A stretch of DNA of 64,000 bases. Source: Lysobacter changpingensis. GTDB lineage: Bacteria; Pseudomonadota; Gammaproteobacteria; Xanthomonadales; Xanthomonadaceae. Positions within the stretch are counted from its first letter, which is position 1. Every line of letters begins with the position of its first letter. Positions 57,598 to 64,000 of the stretch are shown piece after piece. The notes under the pieces are model-generated. The model had not been told where the DNA came from. It saw only the letters and a list, made by a program, of their open reading frames with translations, and made no database searches. The DNA lies in assembly GCF_017308985.1 (NCBI RefSeq), contig NZ_JADWPE010000006.1, positions 62,001-126,000 of the forward strand. Direction: 5' to 3'. The position numbers and the translations under genes are program-made.

Positions 57598-58386
57598 ATG
57601 ACGAACGAAGCTCCCATCGTCCGACTGAGCCAGCTCCGCCTCGATCGCGGCGGACGCACCGTGCTGCGCGACATCAGCCTGGACGTGCCGCGCGGCAGCA
57701 TCGTCGCGGTGCTCGGGCCGTCGGGCAGCGGCAAGTCGACGCTGCTGGCCGCGCTGACCGGCGAACTCGCGCCGGCCTCGGGTTCGGTCGAAGTGTTCGG
57801 CCAGACCGTGCCGCAGGGCCGTCGCGCGCTGCTGGAACTGCGCAAGGGCATCGGCGTGCTGTTGCAGGGCAACGGCCTGCTGACCGACCTCACCGCGGCC
57901 GAGAACGTCGCCCTGCCCCTGCGCGCGCACACGAACCTGCCCGACGCCGTGATCCGTCAGTTGGTGCTGATGAAGCTGCACGCGGTGGGGCTGCGGGCGG
58001 TGGCCGATTCGTATCCGCGCGAACTCTCCGGCGGCATGGCGCGACGCGTCGCGCTGGCCCGCGCACTGGCGCTGGATCCGCCGCTGATGATCTACGACGA
58101 GCCGCTGACCGGCCTGGACCCGATCGCCTCGGGCGTGGTGATGGAGCTGGTCAAGCGCCTCAACGACACGCTTGGGCTGACCAGCATCGTCGTGACGCAC
58201 CACGTGCACGAAACCCTGCCCGTCGCCGACCACGCCATCGTCATCGCGAACGGCGGGATCGTCTTCTCCGGAACGCCGGCCCAGCTGGAAGCCAGCGAGG
58301 ACCCGTTCGTGCGCCAGTTCCTCAATGGCGAGCCGGACGGCCCGATCGCGTTCGACGCCGCGCCGCGCACCTCGGAGGCCGCCTGA
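57598..58386 (+). CDS. mlaF: Mla phospholipid transport ATPase MlaF
   Basis: A 262-residue ABC ATPase. Walker A is VLGPSGSGKSTLLAAL, the Q-loop region is IGVLLQGNGLLTDLTAAENV, the signature is YPRELSGGMARRVALARAL, and Walker B is PPLMIYDEPLTGLDP with the H-loop THHVHE. It powers phospholipid trafficking between the membranes through the MlaFEDB complex. The stop overlaps the mlaE ATG by one base (TGATG). The ATG at 57598 fits the first strand IVRLSQLRL. Confidence 0.96.
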   Translation: MTNEAPIVRLSQLRLDRGGRTVLRDISLDVPRGSIVAVLGPSGSGKSTLLAALTGELAPASGSVEVFGQTVPQGRRALLELRKGIGVLLQGNGLLTDLTAAENVALPLRAHTNLPDAVIRQLVLMKLHAVGLRAVADSYPRELSGGMARRVALARALALDPPLMIYDEPLTGLDPIASGVVMELVKRLNDTLGLTSIVVTHHVHETLPVADHAIVIANGGIVFSGTPAQLEASEDPFVRQFLNGEPDGPIAFDAAPRTSEAA

Positions 58387-59135
58387 TGCCATTCGTTGCC
58401 GCCACCCGCTCGCTCGGCCGCGCCGGGTTGTTCTCGCTGTCCGTCCTGCGGGCGTCCAAGCCGACCGCCGACTTCTGGCGCGAGCTGGTTCGTGAGATCT
58501 ACAAGATCGGTGCACGTTCGCTGCCGATCATCGCCGTTGGCGGTGCGTTCGTCGGTCTTTCGGTGACGCTGCTAGGCTATCGGGCGCTAGAGACCTACGG
58601 CGCCACGGCGCAGGTCAGCGCGATGCTCGGCCTCGGCCTGTACCGCGAACTGGGCCCGGTGCTGACCGCACTCCTCTTCATCGGCCGTGCCGGCAGCTCG
58701 ATCGCCGCCGAACTCGGCCTGATGCGTGCCACCGATCAGATCACCGCGCTCGGCCTGATGGCCATCGACCCGGTCGGCAAGGCCGTGGCGCCGCGCTTCT
58801 GGGCGGCGGTGCTGTGCGTGCCGCTGCTGACGGGCTTCTTCTGCAGCCTGGCGATCAGCGCCAGCTACTTCGAGTCGGTGCACGTGATCGGCCTGGACGC
58901 GGGCACTTTCTGGCAGGTGCTGAAGGACAGCGTCGATTTCGTCGACGACTTCCTGATGGCGTTCGTGAAGTCGGCGGTGTTCGGCGGTACGGCGGCGCTG
59001 GTGGCGGCCTACGTGGGCTTCCACGCCGAGCCGACCATCGAGGGCACCTCGGTGGCGACCACCCGCGCGGTGGTCAACGCCTCGCTGCTGGTGCTGATGT
59101 TCAATTTCGTGATGTCGGCCTTCCTGTTCCGGTGA
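58386..59135 (+). CDS. mlaE: Mla phospholipid transport permease MlaE
   Basis: A 249-residue permease of the MlaE/YrbE family: LPIIAVGGAFVGLSVTLLGY, ELGPVLTALLFIGRAGSSIAAELGLMRATDQITAL and a C-terminal SLLVLMFNFVMSAFLF. The EQxxAL-like coupling segment (RATDQITALGLMAIDP) contacts MlaF. It is translationally coupled to mlaF. A 101-bp repeat-bearing gap separates it from mlaD. Confidence 0.95.
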   Translation: MPFVAATRSLGRAGLFSLSVLRASKPTADFWRELVREIYKIGARSLPIIAVGGAFVGLSVTLLGYRALETYGATAQVSAMLGLGLYRELGPVLTALLFIGRAGSSIAAELGLMRATDQITALGLMAIDPVGKAVAPRFWAAVLCVPLLTGFFCSLAISASYFESVHVIGLDAGTFWQVLKDSVDFVDDFLMAFVKSAVFGGTAALVAAYVGFHAEPTIEGTSVATTRAVVNASLLVLMFNFVMSAFLFR

Positions 59136-59139
59136 GTCG

Positions 59140-59227
59140 GGAGTCGGGACGGGAGATCCGGGATTCGTAACCCCCGACCCCACCCCCGCTTCCCCTCCAA
59201 TCCCCAATCCCGAATCCCCAATCCCGG
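59140..59227. repeat. GGGATTCG / CGAATCCC repeat block inside the mla operon
   Basis: GTCGGGAGTCGGGACGGG and CCGGGATTCG (59140-59166) are followed by CCAATCCCCAATCCCGAATC and CCCAATCCCG (about 59197-59226). The second half is a tandem of a degenerate 7-8-bp AATCCCC/GAATCCC unit and is inverted relative to the first half. The same unit occurs at 29255-29272. It fills most of the 101 bp between mlaE and mlaD. Confidence 0.7.
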
Positions 59228-59236
59228 TCTTTACCT

Positions 59237-59794
59237 ATGCGTGCCCCCCGAATCGAATTCGCCGTCGGCGCCTTTCTCCTGCTGGCCCTGGCCTCGCTGC
59301 TGGTCCTGGCGCTGGCCTCGACCAACGGCCGCTTCGGGCTGGGCGGCGACACCTACCCGCTGACCGCGCGGTTCTCGACGATCGGCGCACTTCGGCCCAA
59401 CGCCCCCATCAAGATCGGTGGCGTTTCGATCGGACATGTCGACAAGATCGAAGTCGATCCCGTCAAGTTCGACACCGTTGTCACCCTGGCGATCGACAAG
59501 CGCTACGACAAGCTGCCCGCCGATACCGCCGCGAGCATCCTCACCAGCGGGCTGCTGGGCGAGAGCTACGTGAACCTCGCGCCCGGCGGCGACCCGGAGA
59601 ACCTCAAGCCCGGCGACGAGCTCTACCTGACCCAGTCGGCGGTCGATCTGATCCAGCTGGTGGGCAAGTACATGTTCAGCGGCGGTGGCGCCAAGCCCGC
59701 CGACAATGCCGGTCAAACCGGCGGCCAAGACGCCGCACTTCCCGATTATCTGCAGGGCGAAGCCGCCCCCACGGACGAGACCAAGAAGCCATGA
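59237..59794 (+). CDS. mlaD: Mla transport substrate-binding protein MlaD
   Basis: A 185-residue MCE-domain protein with one N-terminal anchor (IEFAVGAFLLLALASLLVLALA) and a periplasmic MCE domain (LTARFSTIGALRPNAPIKIGGVSIGHVDKIEVDP, ASILTSGLLGESYVNLAPGG). A polar tail follows. MlaD forms a hexameric ring that receives phospholipid from MlaC. The stop overlaps mlaC by four bases. Confidence 0.96.
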   Translation: MRAPRIEFAVGAFLLLALASLLVLALASTNGRFGLGGDTYPLTARFSTIGALRPNAPIKIGGVSIGHVDKIEVDPVKFDTVVTLAIDKRYDKLPADTAASILTSGLLGESYVNLAPGGDPENLKPGDELYLTQSAVDLIQLVGKYMFSGGGAKPADNAGQTGGQDAALPDYLQGEAAPTDETKKP

Positions 59795-60465
59795 AGCGCA
59801 TCTCCCACCGCTCCCTGATCCTCCTCATCGGCGCCGCGCTGGCCGTCGCCGCGCCGGCCGCCGTGCTGGCGCAGGCGGCGCCGGCCCCGGCCGCCGCGAC
59901 CACCGCCCCGGCGGGCTCGCCGAGCCAGCTGGTGCTGAGCAACTCCACCCGCATTCTGGCGACGCTGGAATCGCGCCGCGCGGAGTTCCAGCAGAACCGC
60001 GCCGCGCTGCGCGACTTCGTCGCCAGCGAATTCAACGCGATGTTCGACCGCGACTACTCCGCCCGCCTGGTGCTGGGCGTGCACGGCCGCGGTGCCTCGG
60101 ACGCCGACGTGAAGGTCTTCGCCGACGCGCTGGCCGACAGCCTGATGCAGCGCTACGGCTCCTCGCTGCTGGACCTCAACACCAAGCTGAAGGTCCGCGT
60201 GAAATCGGAAACCCCGCTGCGCGGCGGCGCCATCGTCAAGGTTTCGAGCGAGTACCTGCGCCAGGGCAACGAGCCGGTGCCGGTCGACTACCTGATGCGC
60301 AAGGTCGGCACGCAGTGGAAGGTGTTCGACGTGATGGTGGAAGGCGTCAGCTTCGTGCAGACCTTCCGCAACCAGTTCGACGCACCGCTGAAGCAGAAGT
60401 CGATCCCGCAGGTCGCCGCCGACATCAAGGCCGGCAAGCTGCAGGCGCAGGCGGCCACGAACTGA
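59791..60465 (+). CDS. mlaC: Mla phospholipid-binding protein MlaC
   Basis: A 224-residue periplasmic carrier with a signal peptide (LILLIGAALAVAAPAAVLAQA) followed by an Ala/Pro linker. The Tol-Ttg2/MlaC fold is marked by RRAEFQQNRAALRDFVASEFNAMFDRDYSARLVLG, LRGGAIVKVSSEYL, YLMRKVGTQWKVFDVMVEGVSF, and a final RNQFDAPLKQK. It shuttles phospholipid between outer-membrane MlaA and MlaFEDB. mlaB starts one base after its stop. Confidence 0.95.
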   Translation: MKRISHRSLILLIGAALAVAAPAAVLAQAAPAPAAATTAPAGSPSQLVLSNSTRILATLESRRAEFQQNRAALRDFVASEFNAMFDRDYSARLVLGVHGRGASDADVKVFADALADSLMQRYGSSLLDLNTKLKVRVKSETPLRGGAIVKVSSEYLRQGNEPVPVDYLMRKVGTQWKVFDVMVEGVSFVQTFRNQFDAPLKQKSIPQVAADIKAGKLQAQAATN

Positions 60466-60466
60466 C

Positions 60467-60742
60467 ATGGCCGCCGCGACGGTCCGCCAGGACGGTGACA
60501 CCCTCGCCTTCGGCGGCGTGCTCGAGCGCGCCGCCGTCGCATCGTTGTGGTCCCAGCTGCGCGCGGCGAAGGCGCGCAGGCTGGACCTGAGCGCCGTGGA
60601 ATCGGTCGACAGCGCGGGCCTCGCGCTGCTTGCCGGACTCAGTGCGCGCCTGGGGATCGCCGAAGTGATCGGATCGCCGCCGGGCCTGGCCGACCTGCGC
60701 CGGGCCTACCGCCTCGACGAAACGCTGGCCTTCGCCGGCTGA
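60467..60742 (+). CDS. mlaB: STAS-domain protein MlaB
   Basis: A 91-residue STAS-domain protein that stabilises the MlaF ATPase. It has the loop AKARRLDLSAVESVDSAGLALLAGLSARLG, in which Asp-Ser precedes the conserved AGLALL helix. The size matches E. coli MlaB (97). It sits directly after mlaC and 75 bp before mlaA. Confidence 0.88.
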   Translation: MAAATVRQDGDTLAFGGVLERAAVASLWSQLRAAKARRLDLSAVESVDSAGLALLAGLSARLGIAEVIGSPPGLADLRRAYRLDETLAFAG

Positions 60743-60817
60743 GTCGCGACACTCCGTTCCGGCCGTGGCCGCAGGCCCGGCCGGCCGCGCCTTCCCCGAG
60801 CCCTTAAACTCCGACCC

Positions 60818-62035
60818 ATGCGCCCCCACGCACCCCTCATCGCGTTCCTGCTCGCCGCCGCGCCGCTGATCGGCCAGGCGCAGATCATCACGCGCCCGCT
60901 TTCCGGCGCGCAGTCGGAAGAGTTCAACCGCTGCATGAAGGCGGCCGGCGAAGACAAGGCCGCCGCGCGCAAGTGCGTGGAAGCCAACCTGCGCGGCGAA
61001 ACCGGCCGTCCGCCAGCCGAAGCCCAGCCGCCGGCCGTGCCGGCGACGCCTCCGCCCACGGAAACGCAGCCGGTCCCCGCGCCGCCGCCGACCGAGCCGG
61101 CACCCCCGGCGCTGCCGCCGAGCGAACAGCCTGCGACTCCGCCCACGACGGAACCGGAGACGCCGCCCGACGCGCCGCCGCCGACCGAGATCCCGCCCAC
61201 GCCGATCGAACCGACGCCGGCCAGGACGCCGGAAGCGGCCACCGGCGAGCCGACCCAGGCCGAGCGCGATTTCGACGCGATCTACGGCGCGTACGGCGAC
61301 CCCACCCTGCCGACGCCGGCCGCCGCGCCGGCGGTGTTCGACCCGTGGGAGCGCTACAACCGTGGCATGCACCGCTTCAACAACGCGGTCGATCGCACCG
61401 TGGCGCGACCGCTCGCGCGCGGCTACGTGAAGGTGGTGCCGCGGCCGTTCCGGCTCGGCATCAGCAATTTCTTCAACAACCTCGGCCAGCCGGTCTCGGC
61501 GATCAACGCGCTGCTGCAGGGCAAGCCGAAGCAGGCGGGCCAGTCGCTGGGCCGGTTCCTGCTCAATTCGACGCTGGGCATCGGCGGCATCTTCGATCCG
61601 GCCTCCGACGCCAAGCTGCCGAACAAGAGCGAGGACTTCGGCCAGACGCTGGGCACGTGGGGCTGGAAGCGTTCGCGCTACGTCGAGCTGCCGCTGTTCG
61701 GCCCGCGCACGGTGCGCGACAGCTTCGGCATGGTCGGCGACGCGCCGCTGAGCCCGCTGCGCCAAGTGGAAGCCGATCGCGTCCGCATCCCGCTGCAGGG
61801 TTTGCAGCTGGTGGACGTGCGCGCGCAGCTGCTGGCGACCGACAGCTTCCGCGAAGGCGCCGAGGACGATTACACCCTAGTGCGCGACGCCTGGATGCAA
61901 CGCCGCGACTACCAGATCTTCGGCGATCGCATGAACGGCGACGAGTCCGACAGCCTGCCGGACTACCTGCGCGACGATACGAACCCGCAGGTGCCGGTGG
62001 ATGCGATGCCGGTGATGCCGACGGATGGCGGTTGA
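60818..62035 (+). CDS. mlaA: MlaA/VacJ outer-membrane protein with a long Pro-rich N-terminal extension
   Basis: A 405-residue protein. Residues from about 174 (FDPWERYNRGMHRFNNAVDR, GISNFFNNLGQPVSAINALLQGK, FGQTLGTWGWKRSRYVELPLFGP) form the MlaA/VacJ domain, which extracts phospholipid from the outer leaflet. Before it are a signal peptide without a lipobox (LAAAPLIGQAQ, no Cys), a short segment with Cys39 and Cys53, and a Pro/Thr/Glu-rich linker at about 65-145. E. coli MlaA is a lipoprotein of about 250 residues, so both anchoring and length differ here. Conserved domain and mla context make the identity firm. Confidence 0.92.
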   Translation: MRPHAPLIAFLLAAAPLIGQAQIITRPLSGAQSEEFNRCMKAAGEDKAAARKCVEANLRGETGRPPAEAQPPAVPATPPPTETQPVPAPPPTEPAPPALPPSEQPATPPTTEPETPPDAPPPTEIPPTPIEPTPARTPEAATGEPTQAERDFDAIYGAYGDPTLPTPAAAPAVFDPWERYNRGMHRFNNAVDRTVARPLARGYVKVVPRPFRLGISNFFNNLGQPVSAINALLQGKPKQAGQSLGRFLLNSTLGIGGIFDPASDAKLPNKSEDFGQTLGTWGWKRSRYVELPLFGPRTVRDSFGMVGDAPLSPLRQVEADRVRIPLQGLQLVDVRAQLLATDSFREGAEDDYTLVRDAWMQRRDYQIFGDRMNGDESDSLPDYLRDDTNPQVPVDAMPVMPTDGG

Positions 62036-62052
62036 TCGCAGCTTCCCTCGAT

Positions 62053-62094
62053 AAACGAAAAGGCCCCGATGGAGACATCGGGGCCTTTTCGTTT
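62053..62094. terminator. Bidirectional intrinsic terminator between mlaA and rmuC
   Basis: A perfect 19-bp stem: AAACGAAAAGGCCCCGATG (62053-62071) and CATCGGGGCCTTTTCGTTT (62076-62094) around GAGA. The A-run and T-run at the base serve both convergent transcripts. Confidence 0.9.
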
Positions 62095-62144
62095 CTGGGC
62101 GGCGTCTGCCGGCGTGGCGAGTGGCCCGAATGCGGTTCGCGACC

Positions 62145-63701
62145 TCACTCCTCCGAACCGGTGCGCTCCAGTGCGAGCGGGAGAATCGTCTCCTCGGGTT
62201 CCAGTTCGGCCGAGAGCGCCTTCTTGCCTTTGACGCCCAGTTCGACGAGACGTCGCGCACGCGGAATGACCGCGTTGCGGGATTCGGAGAGCTTGCTGCG
62301 CGCATCGGTGAAAGCGGTATGCGCGTCGGTGAGCTTCCTGCCGACCAGGTCGAACTCCGCAAGGAAGTTCTGCAGCGCGTCGAGCAGGAGACCGCCCGAC
62401 TTGCTGATCTCGATGGCTTCGCGCTGCACCTTGTCGCGCGTCCACAGCCGCTCGATCACGCGCAGCACGGCCATCAGGGTGTTGGGCGAGGCGAACACGA
62501 TGCCCTTGGCGAAGGCGTCGGTTTGCAGCGTCGCGTCCGAGCCGAGCGCGGCCGACAGCGCGCCCTCGATCGGCACGAACGCCACGGTCACTTCGAGCGC
62601 GGAATCGCCCACGGCCTTCGGATAGTTCTTCTCGGCCAGATCCTTCATGTGCTGGCGCAGCGCGACGGCGTGACGGCGCAGCGCGTCCTCGTGCGCTTCC
62701 GGCGTTTCGGCGTTCATCGCCTGCTGCCAGTCGATGAGGTTCACCTTGCTGTCGACGACGATGCGGCGGTCGCCCGGCAGGCGCACGACGACGTCCGGGC
62801 GCAGCCGGCGGCCTTCGTCGTCCTCGCTGGAGGCCTGGCGGTCGTAGTGCGTGCCCTCCTCCAGGCCGGAACCGCGCAGCACGCTTTCCAGCATCAGTTC
62901 GCCCCAGTCGCCGCGCACCTTGGCGCTGCCCTTCAGCGCGCGCGTCAGCGCCGAGGCCTGTTCGGCCATGTCCTGGTTGAGCGTCTTGAGTTCGTTGACG
63001 GCGCCCGCGAGCGCGGCGCGTTCCTTCGCCTCTTCGCCATAGATCGTATCCACGCGGTTGCGGAAGACGTTCAGCTGCTCGGCGAAGGGCTTGAGCAGCG
63101 TCTCGATGTCCGACTTCGACTGCTGCGTCGCGGTGCGCACGTTGTTCTCGAACTGCGCGCCGCGTTCTTCGAAGGTCTTGCCGGCGAGTTCGGCGAACGT
63201 CGCCGAGAGCTTCGACTGCGCGTTCTCGAGGAAGCCCTTGATCTCCGCCTTGGCCTGCTCGGCATGGGCGAGGTTGGCCTCGGCCTGCGCGGTGCGCTCG
63301 CGCAGCTGCACGAGTTCGGCGCGGAGGGCCGACGCTTCGCCGCGTTCGGCGTCCAGGCGCGCGCGCAGATCGGCCAGCTCCGCGTCGCGGGCGCGCAGGT
63401 TCGCCGCGATCTCGACGGCGCTGGCGGACTGGCGTTCGGCGCGCGCGGCGGCTTCGTCGCGTTCGCGCGTCGCCCGTGCGAGTTCGTCGGCGCGGGTGGC
63501 GAGGTCGGCGTCGCGCTCGGCCAGACGCACCTGCAACGCGGACAGTTCGATCGCCTTGGCGCGCTCGGCGTCGCGCAGCGCGACCAGTTCCGCGTTCGAG
63601 GCACCATCGCCCTGGCCCCGTGCCAGCCGCGTGAGCAGCCAGGCCACGTACATCAGCATGAGCACGATGACGGCGCCTGCCGCGATGATCAGCGTGTCCA
63701 T
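62145..63701 (-). CDS. rmuC: DNA recombination protein RmuC
   Basis: A 518-residue protein with an N-terminal membrane helix (AAGAVIVLMLMYVAWLL), a long coiled coil (about residues 30-190, rich in Ala/Glu/Arg heptads), and a PD-(D/E)xK-type RmuC domain with LRPDVVVRLPGDRRIVVDSKVNLIDW and ALEVTVAFVPIEGALS. RmuC limits inversions between short repeats, probably as a nuclease. The length is close to E. coli RmuC (475). It converges with mlaA. Confidence 0.93.
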   Translation of the reverse strand: MDTLIIAAGAVIVLMLMYVAWLLTRLARGQGDGASNAELVALRDAERAKAIELSALQVRLAERDADLATRADELARATRERDEAAARAERQSASAVEIAANLRARDAELADLRARLDAERGEASALRAELVQLRERTAQAEANLAHAEQAKAEIKGFLENAQSKLSATFAELAGKTFEERGAQFENNVRTATQQSKSDIETLLKPFAEQLNVFRNRVDTIYGEEAKERAALAGAVNELKTLNQDMAEQASALTRALKGSAKVRGDWGELMLESVLRGSGLEEGTHYDRQASSEDDEGRRLRPDVVVRLPGDRRIVVDSKVNLIDWQQAMNAETPEAHEDALRRHAVALRQHMKDLAEKNYPKAVGDSALEVTVAFVPIEGALSAALGSDATLQTDAFAKGIVFASPNTLMAVLRVIERLWTRDKVQREAIEISKSGGLLLDALQNFLAEFDLVGRKLTDAHTAFTDARSKLSESRNAVIPRARRLVELGVKGKKALSAELEPEETILPLALERTGSEE

Positions 63702-63850
63702 GGAGCTTCGCCTCTTGCGGGTTGGTACGACTTGCAGTGTATCGGCCGCGGTCTCATGCGGTGAGATCCGGAACGGCTACCGACGTTCGGACAAATGCGC
63801 GACATGGCGTCGGGAAATCCCGCGCCACGCGCGATGCGGGGCAGGGCGCC

Positions 63851-64000
63851 TCAATCCACCACGCGGCAGAACACCGCCTTGAGGTAGCGCGATTCCTGCA
63901 CCTGCGCCAGCCACGGGTGGTCGGCGCCGGCGCCGGCGACCTTCAGCACCTGCACGGTGCGGCCGGAGTAGTACGCGGCGCGGCGCAGCATGTCGAGGAA
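63851..64000 (-). CDS. C-terminal fragment of an RlmI-like rRNA methyltransferase
   Basis: The last 49 codons of a gene that enters from the right edge, ending at the TGA at 63851. The peptide includes FLDMLRRAAYYSGRTVQVL, GAGADHPWLAQVQES and RYLKAVFCRVVD. This matches the C-terminus of class I methyltransferases of the RlmI type (23S rRNA m5C1962), where a GxGxDHP and a YLKxxxCRV tail are typical. Only the end is visible, so RlmI versus a paralogue is not settled. Confidence 0.75.
   Translation of the reverse strand, partial: FLDMLRRAAYYSGRTVQVLKVAGAGADHPWLAQVQESRYLKAVFCRVVD

Noticed and set aside
59140-59227. CRISPR-like array in the mlaE-mlaD gap
   Set aside because: Units are 7-8 bp and degenerate, with no unique spacers of about 30 bp and no cas genes.

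Overview
The window is a very GC-rich bacterial chromosome segment that is almost completely coding. The gene set and order suggest a gammaproteobacterium of the Xanthomonadaceae (Lysobacter/Luteimonas/Xanthomonas type): glyQS beside tamAB, a recC-recB-recD cluster divergent from an mlaFEDCB-mlaA cluster, a bioBF-bioH-bioC biotin cluster, and several intergenic palindromic repeat families. The taxonomic placement is inference from gene content and composition. No phage, insertion sequence, CRISPR array or rRNA was seen. The single tRNA is tRNA-Arg(CCG).

Layout. 1-10 kb: a membrane-protein fragment, a GuaA-like amidotransferase, glyQ-glyS, and the outer-membrane translocation pair tamA-tamB. 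10-22 kb: mixed genes, including a GNAT acetyltransferase, a GFA-domain protein overlapping a metal-motif propeller lipoprotein, mnmG, a tyrosine/glycine-rich lipoprotein, a DMT exporter with a PLP dehydratase, a V4R-domain protein and an ArnT-like glycosyltransferase. Between mnmG and the Tyr/Gly-rich lipoprotein is a 525-bp gene-free stretch. It holds a sigma-54-type promoter followed about 90 nt later by a textbook intrinsic terminator, which I read as a small RNA gene. 22-28 kb: a leftward biotin cluster, bioB-bioF-ACT protein-bioH-bioC-EamA transporter, with a BirA-like operator overlapping the start of the divergent comF gene.

28-38 kb: secreted RidA, HdeD-like protein, ubiA, tRNA-Arg, a membrane cytochrome c, a lipoprotein nuclease, an alpha/beta hydrolase overlapping zapE, a HAD-IB phosphatase, a DUF938 methyltransferase and folE. 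38-47.6 kb: a MexEF-OprN-like RND efflux operon (DUF2798, atypical SDR, adaptor, pump, second SDR, outer-membrane channel) opposite a LysR-family regulator. 47.8-48.6 kb: a bacterial phytochelatin-synthase-like protease. 48.6-57.4 kb: recD, recB and recC. 57.6-62 kb: the Mla phospholipid-transport genes, ending in an unusual proline-rich MlaA that lacks a lipobox. 62-64 kb: rmuC and the 3' end of an RlmI-like rRNA methyltransferase.

Many gene pairs overlap by exactly four bases (ATGA or GTGA), which defines tightly coupled operons: recCBD, bioF/ACT, bioC/EamA, hydrolase/zapE, mlaD/mlaC, DUF2798/SDR/adaptor, and lipoprotein/GFA. Four dispersed repeat types occupy much of the non-coding DNA. 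The best candidates for something undescribed are the putative sigma-54-dependent sRNA, the placement of the BirA-like operator and EamA transporter in the biotin cluster, the phytochelatin-synthase-like protein and the altered MlaA.
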